Of a stretch of DNA of 64,000 nt, positions 1 through 8,763 are shown piece by piece. Source of the DNA: Cytidiella melzeri (Eukaryota; Basidiomycota; Agaricomycetes; Polyporales; Irpicaceae); the NCBI GenBank assembly GCA_022592445.1, contig JABYQR010000133.1:46734-110733 (forward strand). Reading direction: 5' to 3'. A model generated the notes under the pieces. That model saw only the letters and a program-made list of their open reading frames with translations. It was not told the DNA's origin and did not search any database. The position numbers were made by a program, and so were the translations under genes. Position 1 is the stretch's first letter. The number at the start of each line of letters is the position of its first letter.

Positions 1-597
1 AGTTGATCTGTCCCACTGATTGCAAGCCCCAGTTCAGTGCTTTGAGCTGGGCAGGCGTGCGCGTGGAGAGTACTTCCTCCGTGTGTTCTGTGAGGTACAG
101 AAGTTTGTCGTTGAGTAACAGGACTGATCTAACCTGTGAGTCGTTGCGGTCGCGAGTGAGTTCGATCAGGATCTTGAGGCGTCTGGTAGTGGCCTCATCT
201 TCGGCTTGAGGATGCCGACTTGGTCCTTGATGGAAAACTTGTGGAAATCGAGCGTCACAGGTTTTTGTGCGTCTGGGCGAGGTGGCGGGGGTGCCTGGGA
301 GACGCGGTCCTTGAGAGACGGTTTCTCAATTCGCTCCGCGAGGGTTTGCGCGCGTTCTGTGCGTGCACGTTCCTTGATGGACTCGTTGTCACGAGCAAAC
401 TTTTCGTGGTCGAAGGCAGGAAGCCTGGTGCCCAGGGGATGGTAGTGAGGGCGGCGTGAGACGTAGGATACGATGGCTTCAAGATCCTTTTCTGTGTAGA
501 GACGAGGACGTCCGTGCTCGCGTAGTTCTCGACGAGCCTCAAAGAAGGACTCGGGTATGCGGCGACGAATGCGTACGTCCTTGGGCACTATAACCAC
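1..597 (-). pseudogene. VPKD-family protein, partial, one frameshift
   Basis: I do not recognise this family by name. The frame opens behind a splice-acceptor-like TAG at about 590 and reads V-P-K-D, then an RIPESFFEARREL segment, a TEKDLEAIVSYVSRRP segment, a charged helix ending in AQTLAERIEKPSLKDR, and a proline run. Near 205-208 the frame breaks; a different minus frame then stays open to base 1 (starting AEDEATTRRLKILIEL), so a one-base indel is the simplest reading. The gene continues past the left edge. A paralog with the same order of motifs and the same acceptor context starts at 63637. No early ATG is visible, so translation probably starts in an upstream exon. The leader behind it resembles the gypsy LTR in this window, so I infer it is a gag-like frame of an LTR element; a host gene is possible. 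Confidence 0.5.
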
Positions 598-1229
598 GAA
601 TGAGATGTAGGATCAAAGGTTCGGGCCAATACAACGTACTGGTAAACCGGGGGGACTAAACTTTTATAAACTTTGGGGAAAGGGAATTTATGCGGTTGCG
701 CGACGTCCAGGCGAGCGTACGGAGATTCTACCTAATGTCAAGAACACAACCAAACTCTTATGAAGAGCGAGGAAGTGACGACGGGGAAGGAACGACGAGC
801 GAACTCGCGTGGACGATGACGAAAGGGGTAATGATGATGAAAAGGGGGAGAGACGACGACGAGGGAGCAGCTAACGATGAGCTAAAGACCAGGATATATT
901 AGCACAGTGGTGAGACTAGTACAAGGTGAACGTCACCTAAAGACCAGGAGGTAGAATCTGAGGTCTTTAGGGAGCTACAGGGTGGGTTTATATACATCTC
1001 AGACAAGGACCCCTGGTACCGGGTCTGTACTCCTAACACTGCCGTGGGAACATATGGTGTGCTATGGTGCGATGTTCTACAATGTTCCACAATGTTCCAG
1101 CACCTTCTATGATCATGTGACCAGTCTGTCACATGCACTTGATCACATGCAGTAGCCATGTACCATCGATAAGATAAGATAAAGAAATTAAAAGGAAAAG
1201 AAAGGGAAAAAGTGTGCATGTTCGTGACA
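598..1229 (-). repeat. LTR-like leader of the left-edge element
   Basis: On the minus strand this stretch would begin TGTCACG at 1229, like the gypsy LTR at 57889 (TGTCACAG). It shares with that LTR a block of GGAACATTGTGGAACAT type repeats next to CACATGAT (about 1060-1130) and a TATATA box followed by a GGGGTCC block (about 990-1020). Two copies of the 10-mer TAAAGACCAG (883-892 and 938-947, plus-strand coordinates) correspond to a doubled motif in the right-edge leader. No separate gene is visible here. The second LTR would lie outside the window, so the boundaries are inferred. Confidence 0.4.
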
Positions 1230-3152
1230 CACAAGCGCAATCTGCGGATTGGCTTCTCCTCGAAGTCACCGACATCCGCAAGGCTCGGGTGGCCTGCTAC
1301 GTCAATCGCAGGTGGGCTGGATCCAACCCGCGCACACGCCACGACATAATCTCCCATCCTCACCTCCTATGCTTCTCTCTCTCCTTTGGCCATGAGGAGC
1401 GCTTCTTCCTCAACGTCTACAGTCACCCAGACACGCACGATGCTACTCATGCTCTCCTAGCCGCACGCCGCCTCCCATCATTCACACTGGTAGCAGGCGA
1501 CTTCAATCTCCACCACATGCTTTGGGAGACGGGACGTCGAGATGAGCGCCATGCGCAAGACATTATCGACTTTATGCCGGACATTGGTGTATCCCTGTTG
1601 AACGCACCGGATGTCCATACACATTTCCCGCATCGGCGCGGATTTGCGCCCTCGGTAATTGATCTTGCGTGGATTGATTCCGCGATGAGCAACCATCCCC
1701 TCACAGCTCTTACAGTCGACGCTGATATGCGTATGGGTTCGGACCATGCCATCCTAGCCATAGACATCCCCACTGTGCCAGAGCACATAGCTTTCCCGCG
1801 CATTAGCCCCAACTCAGATGCAGAAACGGAGTTCATTCTCAACATTCTGGACGCTGCACACTCGCGCGTCAACGACTCTCTTTCATCTTCTGAAGATATT
1901 GAACGATCGCTGACCCTCTTTTTCAATTCAATTCAGGAAGCCTTCGATAAACATGCGACCAAACCACGCATTTCGAGTCACTCAAAGCCATGGTGGAACG
2001 AGGAGTGCCGCGAGGCACTCAGGATATTCCGCTACTCAGGTACACAGGAGGACCGTTGGGCCTTCTTTCGAGCGGTACGAAAGGCCAAACGCCTGCACTT
2101 TGACAGCGTCATCGCAGACATGGCGGCGAAGAAGCGTGTATGGGATCTCACTGCCTGGACCAAGCCGCGTCCCATCTCAACGATGTCCCACATCAAGGGG
2201 AGCGACGGAACAACCATCTCCTCCTTCGACGACTTCGTCAGGGGATGCGCAAATCAGTTCTACTCAGCTCAGGATCGACAAGTCGACTTGTCTATCGTCG
2301 AGGTTTTAGAGCAACGAGACGAGCAACCCTTTCCCCCCTTCTCTCGACAGGAACTGAAGGAGTGCCTCGCAACAACTTCTTCACAATCGGCACCGGGCCC
2401 AGACCACCTGACCTGGTCAATGATCAAAAACCTCGTGGCTGATCACGAAATCGAAGCATACATTATGTCGGTTTTTAACGCATGCATCACTAATGGTTAT
2501 TGGCCCACACAGTTTAAATCTTCCATCACGGTCGTCATCCCAAAGCCCAAGAAGACGGACTACTCGGTGCTGAAGGCATACCGCCCAATTGTTCTTTTAA
2601 GCTGCCTGGGCAAACTCATGGAGAAGATGATCGCCAATCGCATGCAATATGATTGCGTGCGATTCCAACTCCTGCACCCTTCGCAATGTGGAGGGGTTCG
2701 CCATCATTCTACAGACGACGCAGGCCTCCTCCTCGCGCATCACCTTCGGGCTGCGCGAGCAGCCGGTTTGCACTCATCGTGTCTCGCTATGGACATAGCG
2801 CAATTTTTTCCTTCTATCAACCATCGGTTGCTGATCGCCATCCTTCGACGTCTAGGGTTCCACTCTTCGCTGTGCGAATTAGTGGCCGCCTACCTCTCCA
2901 ACCGCACTACCCAGTTCCGGTGGGCAGAGAGATTGTCTGGCCCGGTGAACTGCACCGTTGGCGTAGGCCAGGGCTCCTGCCTCTCCCCCCCTTTTTCAGC
3001 ACTAGCCATCACACCCGCACTTTTTGCCATCTCCAAGTTATTGCCCACTCCATCCTCCATCCTCCGCCTCTTGTTATTGTTTTTCGTCGACGACGGCACC
3101 CTCGCTATTTCATCTGACTCTCTCGGAACGAACGTCTTCATTTTGAAAAACC
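1230..3152 (+). pseudogene. LINE ORF, part 1: endonuclease and most of the reverse transcriptase
   Basis: The frame shows endonuclease signatures (LVAGDFNLHHMLWE near 1487-1530, GSDHAILAID near 1736) and then reverse transcriptase blocks: SAPGPDHLTWSMIKNL, a YRPIVLLSCLGKLMEK block, a SCLAMDIAQFFPSINH block carrying the first catalytic Asp, VGQGSCLSPP, and the catalytic FVDD box near 3087. The endonuclease begins late: the first conserved strand of this fold is missing. The frame stops being LINE at 3152, where a copia LTR begins; an artificial stop appears 26 bases later. The product would copy LINE RNA at a nicked target. It cannot be made from this allele as it stands. Confidence 0.85.
3148..3152. 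repeat. Target-site duplication of copia-1, left copy
   Basis: AAACC occurs here and again at 8411-8415, directly outside the two LTRs. It is LINE coding sequence duplicated on insertion. Confidence 0.9.
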
Positions 3153-3326
3153 TTTTAACAAGGTATCAGGAGAGTTGAGAGCGTTGAGAGAGCAGACTGA
3201 GGTGGTGGTCACACAGAGAGTTGGGGATCAAAAGCGATAGCAGTGCATTGATCAAAGTAAGTCTTATATACGGTAACTACGGCGCTAAGCGCGCGCTAAG
3301 TAGTACGAAGTCAGAATAGTTAAACA
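3153..3326 (-). repeat. copia-1 3' LTR
   Basis: 174 bp, identical by eye to 8237-8410. A purine run (plus-strand 3327-3335) abuts its upstream end on the element strand and overlaps the Gag-Pol stop codon; it is the likely polypurine tract. Confidence 0.92.
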
Positions 3327-3333
3327 CTCCCCT

Positions 3334-6300
3334 TCAAGCCTGAACATGAAGTAGTTCATTGAAGTGCTTGAGTTTTTCGAGAGGTAGTGCTTTAGTAAGA
3401 GTATCAGCACGTTGATCGGCAGAAGGTACGTGGTGCACAGTGATGTACCCTTTAGTTACACGATCGCTGATAAAGTTCTTGCGAATGTTAAAGTGTTTAG
3501 TACGTTGAGAGTGTTGTTCCTCGGGGGAACGAACAATCGCAAGAGTTGACGCACTGTCGGTATATAGTTTGACAGGGTCCATAGTGCAGTTAAGTATTTC
3601 ATCTATGAGGCTCTTCAAATAGATGGCCTCTGTAGACGCATGAGCAAGTGCGTACAGTTCGGCTTCGGTGACCGATAAAGTTACAAGTGAACCGCGCTTA
3701 CTTGACCAAGAGATAAGCGAGTCGTTGTATGTGAAAGTATAGCCCATTATTGGTTTATTGCCGTACGTAGTCATACCATCAGAGTCGGCATAACCTACGA
3801 GTGAAGTAGAAGTAGGGTTGGCTTGGTTTCCTAGGACAAGCCAGTAGTCGCACGTTCCCTTGAGGTAAAGGTAACACTGTTTAGCTGCAGCGTAGTGTTC
3901 CTTAGCAGGGTCAGATAAGTATCGTGCTAGTTGACCAGTGCAATAAGCAATGTCTGGTCGAGTACTGTCGGCGACGTAGCGTAAGCCACCAACAAGAGAC
4001 ATGTAGTGTGTAATGGCGTCAGCGTCCTGACGTGGTTCGGTCACAGCACGGGGGGCTAAGTTGTGCTCGTGTACCATTGGTGTACGGCGTGAATGTTCGT
4101 GGTCAAAGTTGTATCGCTTAAGTATGTTCAGGATATAATCCCTTTGACGAAGCTTGATAATGCCTGCGGCTTTATCATAAGCAACTTCCATGCCAAGCAT
4201 CCAGTGGATAGTTCCACCGTTAGTAAGTTCGACATGTTGTCTGAGTGCGATCTCAAATTTTTCGGCAACAGTAGTAGTGATAGTGCCAAGAGTAATGTCA
4301 TCGACATGGACAGCAAGTAGAAGTATAAGTTTATCACCTCGATAGAGGTAGAAGACTGCATTGTCGAATTCACAACGCTTCAGTCCAAGTGCGAAGAGTA
4401 TGTCGCATAGTACTTTGTACCAACGACGTCCGGCTTGCTTAAGGCCGTAGATAGTCTTCCGAAGTTTAAGTACCCAGCCAGGTGGCAGGTTCGGAAGTAA
4501 GTCACCAGGAGGTGGACGAAGATAAAGGTCTTCATTGTCGTGGATGTTACCGTATAAGTATGCGGACTTGATATCGAGCTGAGTAATCTCAAAGTGTAGT
4601 GAAGCCGCGAGAGTAAGTACAAATCGTAGTGAACTCATACGCGCAACAGGTGCGAATAAGTCATTCGAGTAGTAATCAATGCCGTCACGCTGGGAGTATC
4701 CTTGCGCAACAAGTCTTGACTTGAGTTTAGTGACTTTGCCGTGTTCGTATTTTGTTTTGTAGACAAAGCGCGAACCAGTGATGTTCGCATTTGGCGGCGG
4801 GATACAGTATTCCCAAGTGCCAAGTTGTTCGAGGGTATCAACCTCAGTTTTCATCGACTTGAGCCAGTCAATTTTGAGTGGGTGGTTAAGTACGTCTTTG
4901 TAAGTAACTGGATCACCGACGTCTTCAGCGTAGTATGCGTTGAATTCAGTCAAGTAGAAGGCAATGTTTGTATCGACTTCATCATAGTTTAAGCCTCGAG
5001 CTTTGCGCGAAGGCTTAGGCTCTCTAGTAGTACGTCTAGGACCAGAAGGGTCAGGCTCATCGATGTCCATGGGTTCAACATGAGGATTCTCCTCGAGTTG
5101 AAGTTGTTTTTCAAGAGTAGGTTGTTCGATATTTGGTTCTTTCTCCCCTTCAATTTGTGCCGTAGAGTCAACAAATTGCAAGTTTCGTTCGACGCCTACG
5201 CGTGTTCCGAAGTAAACGTAGTGGCCTTTGGAATATTCAGCAAAGCCTATCCAAACGGCGCGCTTGCCTTTTGGCGCGAGTTTATTGGTTCGGTATTTGT
5301 CGTATACGATACACGGTTGACCAAACTTTTGAAGCGCATCAAGGTTCGCTTCAGTACCATAGCGTTTAAAGTAAGGAGTTTTGTATTGAAGAGGAGCACG
5401 AGGAGTGCGATTATAGAGATAAACTGCATGAAGCGCAGCGTACCACCATAACCGGTTCGGTAAAGCAGCTGTGTGTAGGTTTACACGAACCAAGTTCATA
5501 ATAGTCTGGTGTGTGCGCTCAGCAACACCATTTTGTGCAGGAGTATCGTGCACAGTAAGCCGGGGTATAGTACCTTGTGACTTCAAGTAGTTTGTCATAT
5601 TTGCACCAGTGAATACGCCATTGTTGTCAGATTGAAGAATCTTGACGCGAATATTGTATTGCGTAAGAAGCTCAGTAGAGAAGATAACCCATTGAGTGAA
5701 GGCATCATCTTTAGTTTTTAATGGCGCAAGTGTTAACCATCGAGTTGAGTCGTCGACAATAGTCAACCAGTACAGATAATGACCAGTAATCGACGCAGTG
5801 GGTAGTGGCCCAAAGATGTCGATATGAAAGTGATCACCGAAGGAAGTAGCCAACGGCGAAGTACGAGCTTTGGGGACTGGAGTACGATGAATATTATTCA
5901 AGATACAGTCCTCGCACGGAGTTTCTGTGCGGTCAGTGATATGAGTAGTAATGATAAGTTTGGACGTTTCAAGTAGTTTGTTTATCTGGAAATAACTGAT
6001 GTGACCGAGTTTTTTATGAAGTTCAAGCATCGTTATACCAGACTTATGCACGCTTGCTAAAGAAGTCACGCGAGTAGAGTTGAGTGAATACAAATCGTGT
6101 ATTTTTCGTATCACAGCTACACAAGACGCGTTCGAGTCATATATAGTACAAGTATTTGAAAAGAAAGTAAAGCGATAGTCAGCGTCCAATTTTGAAACAC
6201 TGATAAGCGTAAAGGGTAGTTGTGAGTTATAGTAGACATTCTTTAGCATAAGTTGATTATGCGTACCATTTTCTTGTTCAACCTCCAGTACCATGTCGCC

Positions 6301-8169
6301 AGCGAGTTTGAGACTTATTTGCTCTGAGTTTGCGACAGTAAGTAAGATAGTCGGTACAGAGTGAACGTTGAAAAGTAAGTCACGATATGGTGTACAGTGT
6401 ATAGTAGCACCAGTATCGATGACATGAACGCACTTGTCAGATGACGAAGTTGCGAACAGTGGAAGTAAAGTAGAAGAAATGGTACGAGTACTTACGTGCA
6501 TCGTCACGTCCGAGTTAGAAAGAGACTTCACCCACGCGCTTGGGTGAGGGTTCTCGAGGACCTCTTCGTCCGAGTCAGCAGCAGCAGTGACGTTGGCCAT
6601 GAAGCCAGTAGCAGTGGAAGAGCCGGCAGCGGCGGACTCTTTCTTCTTGCCTTGAGCGGCGGCGGCAGTGGACTTGCGAGTGATGCCCTTCTTTTTCATC
6701 GCAGCTTTGGACTTCTCAGTCCAGGGCAGAGGGCAAGTCGGCGTCATGTGGCCAGGCTGACCACAGTTGAAGCAGTTGCCCTGACCAGAAGTGGAGGGCT
6801 TGCTCGACGAGTAGGGAGCTGCGGCCGCGCGAGCAGTAGTGGTGGTTTTGGTCGAGCGTTCGACCGCGGCCTTGCCCTTGGCGTGCGAAGCCGAAGGAGC
6901 GTGAGCTTTGTCCTTAGGGACGAAAGTGGTAGGCCCCTTGGACTCGGAAGTCTTTGGGGGGTGCGTGAGTCGCCAGTTGGTGAACTTGCGACGAAGCTCA
7001 GCGATGAGCGCGTTAGGCCTGTACCGGAACTTCTCTCCAGCTGGAGTAGAAGAACGCACGCCGACCTCGTAGTTCTGACGTGTGGCGGCGTAGGCAGGAG
7101 GGATGATCCCGACGATAGCAGCGTAAAAGATGTGGTCGGGGATGTCGACGCCAGCAGCGATAAGCTTGCTGCGGATGTTAGTGGCATCGTCAAGCAGCTT
7201 GTCCATCTCATAGATTGGACGACGAAGGTGGAAGAGCTGGTAAATCTCGTTTGCGTCAGACACGGTTGTCTTCGGATCATAACGTTCACGCAGCTTATCC
7301 ATGAGTACGTGGGGCTTGTACTCATTGAGGTAGTTGGCCATTACCGAGTCAGAAATATGACCGGTCAGGACGTTGAAGACAGCCCGCGTAACCTCTTGAG
7401 GAACGGTCAGGCCACCTCGGAGTGTGTGAAACTCCAGTATAGTGGACATAGCGGTCTCGACGCGGAACTTCCACATCGGCCAAGTCTCAGCCCCAGTAAG
7501 TTTGCCAACATCAGAGAAGGCTTTGTTGATGTCGCTGAGCGACATAGTGAAGTTGTTGTCGTGGCCAGGTGGCACAGACAGAAGTTGTGACACTTCGCGT
7601 GTCGACCTAGTGCCTATGGAGCTAGGCGGAGGAGGAGGCGGCGAGCCACCAGGAGAGCTGCCCGGAGGAGGGGGAGTTGTCGGACGGCGAGCAGGACGCT
7701 TCTCACGTCGACGACGAGGCCTCTCATCCTCATCCATACGGTCGTCATCACTGTCATCATGTCCTCCATGAGGGTGACGACGACGATCGTCCTCGCGAAG
7801 AGTGTCGAAGGGGGTGCGACGGCGATCAGTAGGAGGAGCAGAGACATGACGAGCACCTGGGATCGCCTCACGATCCTCAGAGCTAGAAGAGTGGTTGTCG
7901 TTGTGACTGGGTTGGGGTTCGACGTTAGGGACATTGGAGTTGGATGGTCCAGCTGAGGGAGCATCGGTTTTTGTGATAGTAGTGGCAGACATCGAGGGAG
8001 GAGGTGTAGTAGGAGCAGGAGAGGGAGTAGGAGTGAAGATGGGAGTTGTCCTGCGAGTGGTGGTTGTTCTTTGGCGGGGTTGAGCTCTAGTACCCCTGAG
8101 GAAGTTGGTTTGGTGACGCTCTCTAGTGGAGCGACGAAGTTGAGCTTGATCAGCGAGATCAGAGCTCAT
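3334..8169 (-). CDS. copia-1 Gag-Pol polyprotein
   Basis: 1611 residues in one frame. Gag comes first, with a low-complexity Pro/Arg-rich N-terminus and a zinc knuckle CFNCGQPGHMTPTC near residue 480. The aspartic protease has VIDTGATIHCTP near 600. Integrase shows the HHCC region (HKKLGHISYF ... CEDCILNN) and a core with HIDIFGP, LQSDNNGVF and AQNGVAERTHQ carrying the acidic triad. Reverse transcriptase has APVARMSSLRF, IYGLKQAGRRWY and an active site HVDD in place of the more common YVDD. RNase H has YADSDG, TEAELYAL and LYTDSAS. The ATG at 8169 follows the primer-binding site by about 50 bases. No stop or frameshift is seen, so a single polyprotein is expected, with no Gag/Pol frameshift signal. 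Confidence 0.95.
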   Translation of the reverse strand: MSSDLADQAQLRRSTRERHQTNFLRGTRAQPRQRTTTTRRTTPIFTPTPSPAPTTPPPSMSATTITKTDAPSAGPSNSNVPNVEPQPSHNDNHSSSSEDREAIPGARHVSAPPTDRRRTPFDTLREDDRRRHPHGGHDDSDDDRMDEDERPRRRREKRPARRPTTPPPPGSSPGGSPPPPPPSSIGTRSTREVSQLLSVPPGHDNNFTMSLSDINKAFSDVGKLTGAETWPMWKFRVETAMSTILEFHTLRGGLTVPQEVTRAVFNVLTGHISDSVMANYLNEYKPHVLMDKLRERYDPKTTVSDANEIYQLFHLRRPIYEMDKLLDDATNIRSKLIAAGVDIPDHIFYAAIVGIIPPAYAATRQNYEVGVRSSTPAGEKFRYRPNALIAELRRKFTNWRLTHPPKTSESKGPTTFVPKDKAHAPSASHAKGKAAVERSTKTTTTARAAAAPYSSSKPSTSGQGNCFNCGQPGHMTPTCPLPWTEKSKAAMKKKGITRKSTAAAAQGKKKESAAAGSSTATGFMANVTAAADSDEEVLENPHPSAWVKSLSNSDVTMHVSTRTISSTLLPLFATSSSDKCVHVIDTGATIHCTPYRDLLFNVHSVPTILLTVANSEQISLKLAGDMVLEVEQENGTHNQLMLKNVYYNSQLPFTLISVSKLDADYRFTFFSNTCTIYDSNASCVAVIRKIHDLYSLNSTRVTSLASVHKSGITMLELHKKLGHISYFQINKLLETSKLIITTHITDRTETPCEDCILNNIHRTPVPKARTSPLATSFGDHFHIDIFGPLPTASITGHYLYWLTIVDDSTRWLTLAPLKTKDDAFTQWVIFSTELLTQYNIRVKILQSDNNGVFTGANMTNYLKSQGTIPRLTVHDTPAQNGVAERTHQTIMNLVRVNLHTAALPNRLWWYAALHAVYLYNRTPRAPLQYKTPYFKRYGTEANLDALQKFGQPCIVYDKYRTNKLAPKGKRAVWIGFAEYSKGHYVYFGTRVGVERNLQFVDSTAQIEGEKEPNIEQPTLEKQLQLEENPHVEPMDIDEPDPSGPRRTTREPKPSRKARGLNYDEVDTNIAFYLTEFNAYYAEDVGDPVTYKDVLNHPLKIDWLKSMKTEVDTLEQLGTWEYCIPPPNANITGSRFVYKTKYEHGKVTKLKSRLVAQGYSQRDGIDYYSNDLFAPVARMSSLRFVLTLAASLHFEITQLDIKSAYLYGNIHDNEDLYLRPPPGDLLPNLPPGWVLKLRKTIYGLKQAGRRWYKVLCDILFALGLKRCEFDNAVFYLYRGDKLILLLAVHVDDITLGTITTTVAEKFEIALRQHVELTNGGTIHWMLGMEVAYDKAAGIIKLRQRDYILNILKRYNFDHEHSRRTPMVHEHNLAPRAVTEPRQDADAITHYMSLVGGLRYVADSTRPDIAYCTGQLARYLSDPAKEHYAAAKQCYLYLKGTCDYWLVLGNQANPTSTSLVGYADSDGMTTYGNKPIMGYTFTYNDSLISWSSKRGSLVTLSVTEAELYALAHASTEAIYLKSLIDEILNCTMDPVKLYTDSASTLAIVRSPEEQHSQRTKHFNIRKNFISDRVTKGYITVHHVPSADQRADTLTKALPLEKLKHFNELLHVQA

Positions 8170-8220
8170 AAACAGAGAGGAGTAGGTGTAAAAGTGAAGT
8201 AGAGTGAAGATATGAGCTTA

Positions 8221-8236
8221 GGCGGGGCTCATAACC
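8221..8236 (-). promoter_or_regulatory. copia-1 primer-binding site
   Basis: On the element strand GGTTATGAGCCCCGCC follows the LTR with no spacer. Its complement contains GGGCTCATAACC, the anticodon stem-loop of an initiator tRNA-Met with CAT anticodon. This is the half-tRNA priming arrangement known from Drosophila copia. The same site recurs in the other two copia elements here. Confidence 0.8.
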
Positions 8237-8410
8237 TTTTAACAAGGTATCAGGAGAGTTGAGAGCGTTGAGAGAGCAGACTGAGGTGGTGGTCACACAG
8301 AGAGTTGGGGATCAAAAGCGATAGCAGTGCATTGATCAAAGTAAGTCTTATATACGGTAACTACGGCGCTAAGCGCGCGCTAAGTAGTACGAAGTCAGAA
8401 TAGTTAAACA
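8237..8410 (-). repeat. copia-1 5' LTR
   Basis: 174 bp, identical by eye to 3153-3326; it should hold the promoter and transcript start of the element. The right target duplication AAACC follows at 8411-8415. Confidence 0.92.
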
Positions 8411-8415
8411 AAACC

Positions 8416-8460
8416 TTTATGTTCATATTACAAAAATTTTCGCCCGCATAGGGATCATCC
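8416..8460 (+). pseudogene. LINE ORF, part 2: 45-bp island between two copia elements
   Basis: These bases continue the LINE frame from 3152 (a split Leu codon, then YVHITKIFARIGII) and lead into 13651. They lie between the target duplication of the first copia element (AAACC, 8411-8415) and the left LTR of the second (8461). They encode the linker after the FVDD box, whose normal follow-on, an E-x-DKLE motif, is found only after the second insertion. The exact frame fit is the main proof that the flanking pieces were once one gene. Confidence 0.85.
8456..8460. repeat. Target-site duplication of copia-2, left copy
   Basis: CATCC is found here and at 13646-13650, just outside the LTRs. One copy is original LINE coding sequence. 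Confidence 0.9.
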
Positions 8461-8763
8461 TAATGACGAGTTGAGAGAACGTAGTCACTTAGGCAAGGGT
8501 GGATGCGCTGTCGTAAACCCACTGCAGACTGTAGGGACCTAGTACACACGGAGACGAGTTAATCCAGGTGCGAAGATGAGAGCACAATGGAGGAGTAGAG
8601 AACCAGGGTGAAAGGGTTATATACTACAAGGAAGCTGGCAACGAGGCAGTGTCCGCGTGATGAAACAAAAGATGTGATCATACTACAAAGGAGTCATGAG
8701 ACAGGAGACAAAAGAGTGTCTGATAGGGGCGAAGTCCATGAGTAGCGCCGCAAAAGTCCATTA
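8461..8763 (-). repeat. copia-2 3' LTR
   Basis: 303 bp; one difference from 13343-13645 (T against C at the AAAGATG[T/C]GATC site). The Gag-Pol stop codon (8761-8763) lies in the LTR's first three element-strand bases. A purine run GAGGGGGAG (plus-strand 8764-8772) precedes it as the polypurine tract. Confidence 0.92.

Larger units (their letters stand above)
3153..8410 (-). mobile_element. Ty1/copia retrotransposon copia-1, intact
   Basis: A full-length 5258-bp element on the minus strand with two 174-bp LTRs that are identical by eye, 5-bp target duplications (AAACC), a primer-binding site directly against the 5' LTR, a short polypurine tract and one uninterrupted 1611-codon Gag-Pol frame. 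Identical LTRs and an open frame imply a recent insertion and possible competence. It sits inside the LINE reverse transcriptase, just after the catalytic box. On the element strand the LTRs run TGTTTAAC to GTTAAAA, so the 3' terminus lacks the usual CA. Confidence 0.93.

Noticed and set aside
1210..1222. GCATGT at about 1216 and 15511 as the LINE target duplication
   Set aside because: Only six bases, the left boundary is uncertain, and the sequence before 1216 does not resemble what precedes 15511 in the duplicated copies.
899..1363. Minus-strand open frame of 154 codons
   Set aside because: Spans the LTR-like sequence and the LINE endonuclease antisense; no motif and crosses an element boundary.
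6496..7590. Plus-strand open frame of 364 codons
   Set aside because: Antisense to the gag part of copia-1; arginine/serine-rich with no motif, explained by the codon bias of the real frame.
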